The notes under the pieces: generated by a model
Told to the model about the DNA's origin: nothing
What the model saw: only the letters and a program-made list of their open reading frames with translations
Databases searched by the model: none
In this document: positions 61,418 to 64,000 of the stretch, in pieces
How the letters are laid out: every line of letters begins with the position of its first letter
How positions within the stretch are numbered: position 1 is the stretch's first letter
Made by a program: the position numbers and the translations under genes
Origin: Gammaproteobacteria bacterium
GTDB lineage: Bacteria; Pseudomonadota; Gammaproteobacteria; HK1
Direction of reading: 5' to 3'
NCBI GenBank assembly: GCA_021773645.1
Contig: JAJFJU010000002.1
Location: 103,365-167,364 of the forward strand
Length of the DNA: 64,000 nt

Positions 61418-63912
61418 GCTCGTAGTAACTCCAGCATTGATACCAGTTTGGTAGTGGTTCCCCGGTGCTGAACGGCCTGCACTTGGCCGCGCCAGGATTC
61501 GCCCTGTAGGGCGTCGTGAACCTCAACCAGTTGCCCTGGTAGCAGGCCATCCCTGTAGATGGCTATCAGGCGCGTTGCGCGTAGCCCTGAGCCCGCTTCT
61601 ATCTCTGCCCGGCCTCTCTCTGTGGCCACTGGCACGCTGCCGATTAGCGGGTCTACGATGTCCGGCCCGGGGTGCGCTCCGTCGCCTCGTTGGGCGATGA
61701 TATTCACCCTGCCGCCGCCCGGCCTTTCCTCTGTCGCTTTGCCCTTGAATAGCACGGCTAGCGGGAATTCTGTTTCCCCGCCTGCTGTCTGTGGGGCTGT
61801 TACTTCCCACGCTTCCGCGGCAACGGTGTATTTAACTCGCGCTATGGCCACGCCGGCTGCGGGAGCGTTCATCGTGATCAAATCGTCTGCCAAGATCAGG
61901 GCCCCAAGGCTGGTGCCTAGCCAGATCACGGAATCAATGGAGGAGGCGGGCAATCTCAGGCGAGCGCTGCTTACCTTGTCGAAGCTTAGATCCTCGGTCT
62001 GCTGATAGGTGAGCGCCGGGCCTTGGCGAATGGTGCCGGCTGATCCTGTAACGCTCTCCACACTCACTCCCGGCCCTGGGTGGGCCAGGATGTGTGCGGT
62101 CTCTCCTGCGGCGAAGCTGGTTACTCCTGCGTTAAGTCCATCCTCGCGGCTGTCTACCTCTGCCGAGATGGAGCCGGCATTCGCGGGGGCATCCCGCACC
62201 GCCACCTTGTCCACGATTCGTGTTGGTCGCAGCGTTTCCTGCGCTGAGAGATTGTCCGCGTTGTCGGTATAGGTGTGATCTATTGCTGCGCTTGACCAGT
62301 CTGGAACCCGTCTCGGGAATCGGTACCGCGCCGTTAGGCTGCCGTCTCGGTTGCTTTCAACTAGCGCCCCTGCGGCCTTGGCTATGGAGCGAACGACCTC
62401 GATCGGATCTGCATCCTTAACGGCCAGCCTGTTTGCGGGGATCTGCCAGTCGAGAATGTTCCAGGTAATGGTTTCACCGCCCAGCGCTTCCTCTGCTGCT
62501 GCGTGGGCCATTACGGGTGCGTCCCATGTCTTCGTCAGTCGCGTTGCCCTGGGTGATGCGTGTTTTGCCCCCGGGCTTATCCCTGTGATCTGTGGGCGTG
62601 CATTCGTGCCGTCTCTCTGTAGAGATTTGTTGTCGATGATGAATTGCCAGACATCGGCGCCAATCGTGATCGTGAAGGCATCGTTTAGCACAATGGATGC
62701 GTAGTCTTCGATCCGTGCTGGCTCCAGCGTTGCGGTCCAGAAAGTGCCGCCGCTGGCCATGGAAACATCGTCTGCCTCTAGGGGCATCCCGGCGATGCTT
62801 ACGGATGGGCGTGTGGTGCTGATCACGGCAGCCTGGGTGGAAAGGTCATAAATCATGCGGAGTCGGGTCTGTACCGGATTCAGCACAGTCAGATCCCAAG
62901 TCATCCTAAGCCTGGCCTGCACAGGCGTGGTATTGGCCCAGGGAACGCGGAGTCTGGCTTGCACCAGCGTCTCGATGGACCAGGGCATGCGCAGGCGAGC
63001 ATTTACTCGATGATGAATGGGTATCCTCAGCCGCGCCGTGACCGGCACGCGCCAAGGCTCGCGCAGGCGGGTTCCGACGCGAATATCCCAGGGCATGCGC
63101 AACCGCGCGCGTAACTTCTGATCTCCCAGCCCGGATGCTCCGAGCAAGGGGAGGCTGATCGTTCCGCCGGCGTGGATTGTGGGCACGTTGGCTGTACCGG
63201 AAACACTCAACGTAGGTAGGTCAATACTCCCCGCCCCGTGCACCGTGGGTACTGAGACCGAGCCAGTAACCCCAAACGAAGGGAGATTAATGGCGCCGTT
63301 GGCCACCGTTGGATTGTCCACACCAGAGGTGAAGCCGGTGGGCACGGTATGGGTGAAAGCGCTGGCGCCGAAGTTGGCAGTAAGGACGGCGGGCCATGGC
63401 ACCGTGGCCGCCGGGAAATAGCTGCCCGCCGCGATGCTGGCAAAGGCCGCGCTGGCGGTGGTGCCGGCCTCTATTTCGGCCAGCACGGTGGCGCTGGAGT
63501 CTGATCCGTCGCCGTCTACCCATGATCCATTGAGGGAAAACCACACAGCATTGTTGTCGAGATCCAATGCCACCCCAATAACATCCCCAACAGCGGGGGC
63601 AGATCCATAGCTGGCACCGGCCACGCCGGCCCGGTATTTCTGCCCGGATGAGCTTTCGTAGCCCATCCCCGAGCCCGCCGGCTGGGCCTGGGCACCGAGC
63701 AGAATTGCCAGGCTGTGCACCGAAGTGGCCACGCCCATCGTGATATTGCCGGCATCCGTGCCGATGGTGATTTCCCAGTAGAACTTGCCGCTGCCCTTGG
63801 CGATCGTGGCCCGAACGAGATCATTCCCGCCCGCCCCGGTGGCGGTCAGGTTGCCGTTTGATAGGGTGATATCCGGGTCTTTATCAGCCGGATTCCAGGT
63901 AGCGAAGCCCAC
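61414..63912 (-). CDS. Phage tail/baseplate protein with SPRY domain and RLRxPW repeats
   Basis: The 832-residue protein has three visible regions. Residues about 1-185 resemble a B30.2/SPRY lectin-like domain (FYWEITIGTDAGNI, VGVALDLDNNAVWFSLNGSW), with NLPSFGVTG-type repeats after it. Residues about 265-356 hold seven RLRxPW-type repeats whose spacing lengthens from 12 to 16 residues. The remainder (about 360-832) is a tail-hub or baseplate-like region without a clear name. The start is GTG 63912. SPRY on a tail protein suggests host-surface recognition. Confidence 0.72.
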   Translation of the reverse strand: MGFATWNPADKDPDITLSNGNLTATGAGGNDLVRATIAKGSGKFYWEITIGTDAGNITMGVATSVHSLAILLGAQAQPAGSGMGYESSSGQKYRAGVAGASYGSAPAVGDVIGVALDLDNNAVWFSLNGSWVDGDGSDSSATVLAEIEAGTTASAAFASIAAGSYFPAATVPWPAVLTANFGASAFTHTVPTGFTSGVDNPTVANGAINLPSFGVTGSVSVPTVHGAGSIDLPTLSVSGTANVPTIHAGGTISLPLLGASGLGDQKLRARLRMPWDIRVGTRLREPWRVPVTARLRIPIHHRVNARLRMPWSIETLVQARLRVPWANTTPVQARLRMTWDLTVLNPVQTRLRMIYDLSTQAAVISTTRPSVSIAGMPLEADDVSMASGGTFWTATLEPARIEDYASIVLNDAFTITIGADVWQFIIDNKSLQRDGTNARPQITGISPGAKHASPRATRLTKTWDAPVMAHAAAEEALGGETITWNILDWQIPANRLAVKDADPIEVVRSIAKAAGALVESNRDGSLTARYRFPRRVPDWSSAAIDHTYTDNADNLSAQETLRPTRIVDKVAVRDAPANAGSISAEVDSREDGLNAGVTSFAAGETAHILAHPGPGVSVESVTGSAGTIRQGPALTYQQTEDLSFDKVSSARLRLPASSIDSVIWLGTSLGALILADDLITMNAPAAGVAIARVKYTVAAEAWEVTAPQTAGGETEFPLAVLFKGKATEERPGGGRVNIIAQRGDGAHPGPDIVDPLIGSVPVATERGRAEIEAGSGLRATRLIAIYRDGLLPGQLVEVHDALQGESWRGQVQAVQHRGTTTKLVSMLELLRA
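62848..63115 (-). repeat. Seven degenerate RLRxPW coding repeats
   Basis: Within the phage tail protein the units begin RLRMPW, RLREPW, RLRIPI, RLRMPW, RLRVPW, RLRMTW and RLRMIY. Their lengths run 12, 12, 12, 14, 14, 16 residues. The pattern suggests tandem duplication followed by growth of the linkers, and may form a repeated beta-hairpin or fibrous arm. Confidence 0.7.
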
Positions 63913-63924
63913 GGGGAGGGTTCC

Positions 63925-64000
63925 TTACGCTGCGGGTTCGGTGAGGGTGAAACTATCGATAGTGAGCGGTTCGTTAATCACCAGCGCGGCAGTAAATTCA
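63925..64000 (-). CDS. Phage gene, C-terminal fragment (cut by window end)
   Basis: The visible 24 codons end FTAALVINEPLTIDSFTLTEPAA with a TAA, 12 nt before the tail-protein GTG. The rest of the gene lies outside the window, so no function can be assigned. Its position on the same strand shows the phage region continues beyond 64000. Confidence 0.6.
   Translation of the reverse strand, partial: EFTAALVINEPLTIDSFTLTEPAA

Noticed and set aside
62848..63115. CRISPR-like array
   Set aside because: The repeats are inside one reading frame, degenerate and of rising length, so they are protein repeats and not CRISPR.

Overview
The window looks like a chromosomal segment of a gammaproteobacterium, probably a respiratory, sulfur- or metal-associated lineage. 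This rests on the gammaproteobacterial housekeeping set (ttcA, ygiQ, prlC, birA/coaX, xth, a split gcvPA/gcvPB), the many c-type cytochromes, the RegB/RegA-type redox regulators and the moderately high GC. Species cannot be read from the sequence. About 72 features are annotated. Most genes lie in tightly packed operons with 4-nt ATGA/GTGA overlaps.

Layout. 1-9.2 kb: a partial thiamine-diphosphate (acetolactate synthase-like) enzyme, a PfkB sugar kinase, a chemoreceptor, two hemerythrins, an O-methyltransferase, ttcA and small hydrolases. 9.3-19.4 kb: central carbon and formate metabolism (pckA, sucCD, a two-polypeptide NAD-dependent formate dehydrogenase in which the NuoE- and NuoF-like subunits are fused, a DHDPR-like dehydrogenase), then an orphan SRA-HNH modification-dependent endonuclease that is visibly AT-richer than its neighbours. 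19.5-30.3 kb: ygiQ, then a divergent DUF6134/response regulator/histidine kinase operon followed by a seven-gene operon. That operon joins a thermostable-hemolysin-family protein, a cytochrome b561/SHP/DHC electron-transfer module and an AMP-ligase/haem-oxygenase-like/SDR biosynthetic module. Both promoters carry the same GTAAG-N6-GTAAG direct repeat, each 10 bp from a -10-like hexamer, so I read the whole block as one two-component-controlled regulon. It is the best candidate here for an undescribed system.

30.3-43.7 kb: a copper/redox island. It holds a CopA-type ATPase, a TonB-dependent receptor with its own TonB, a BNR-repeat lipoprotein with a CxCC motif, a Met-rich outer-membrane barrel, four thioredoxin-fold TlpA/CcmG proteins, two c-type cytochrome lipoproteins, CueR and a RegBA pair. 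Two CueR-type promoters (19-bp spacers) and three RegA-like palindromes tie it into two control circuits: CueR for export and the cytochrome/thioredoxin operon, RegA for the TonB and barrel operons.

43.9-52 kb: a LysR regulator and a small secreted protein in AT-rich sequence, tRNA-Thr, and a housekeeping block (SPOR protein, coaX, birA, xth, SH3 protein, prlC). 52-60.9 kb: a Fur-box-fronted iron ABC transporter (binding protein and permease, no ATPase nearby), then gcvT-gcvH-gcvPA-tpx-gcvPB and a convergent moeB/thiF-like gene. 61-64 kb: the 3' half of a tRNA-Met gene, which looks like a prophage attachment scar, followed by minus-strand phage tail genes running off the window end.
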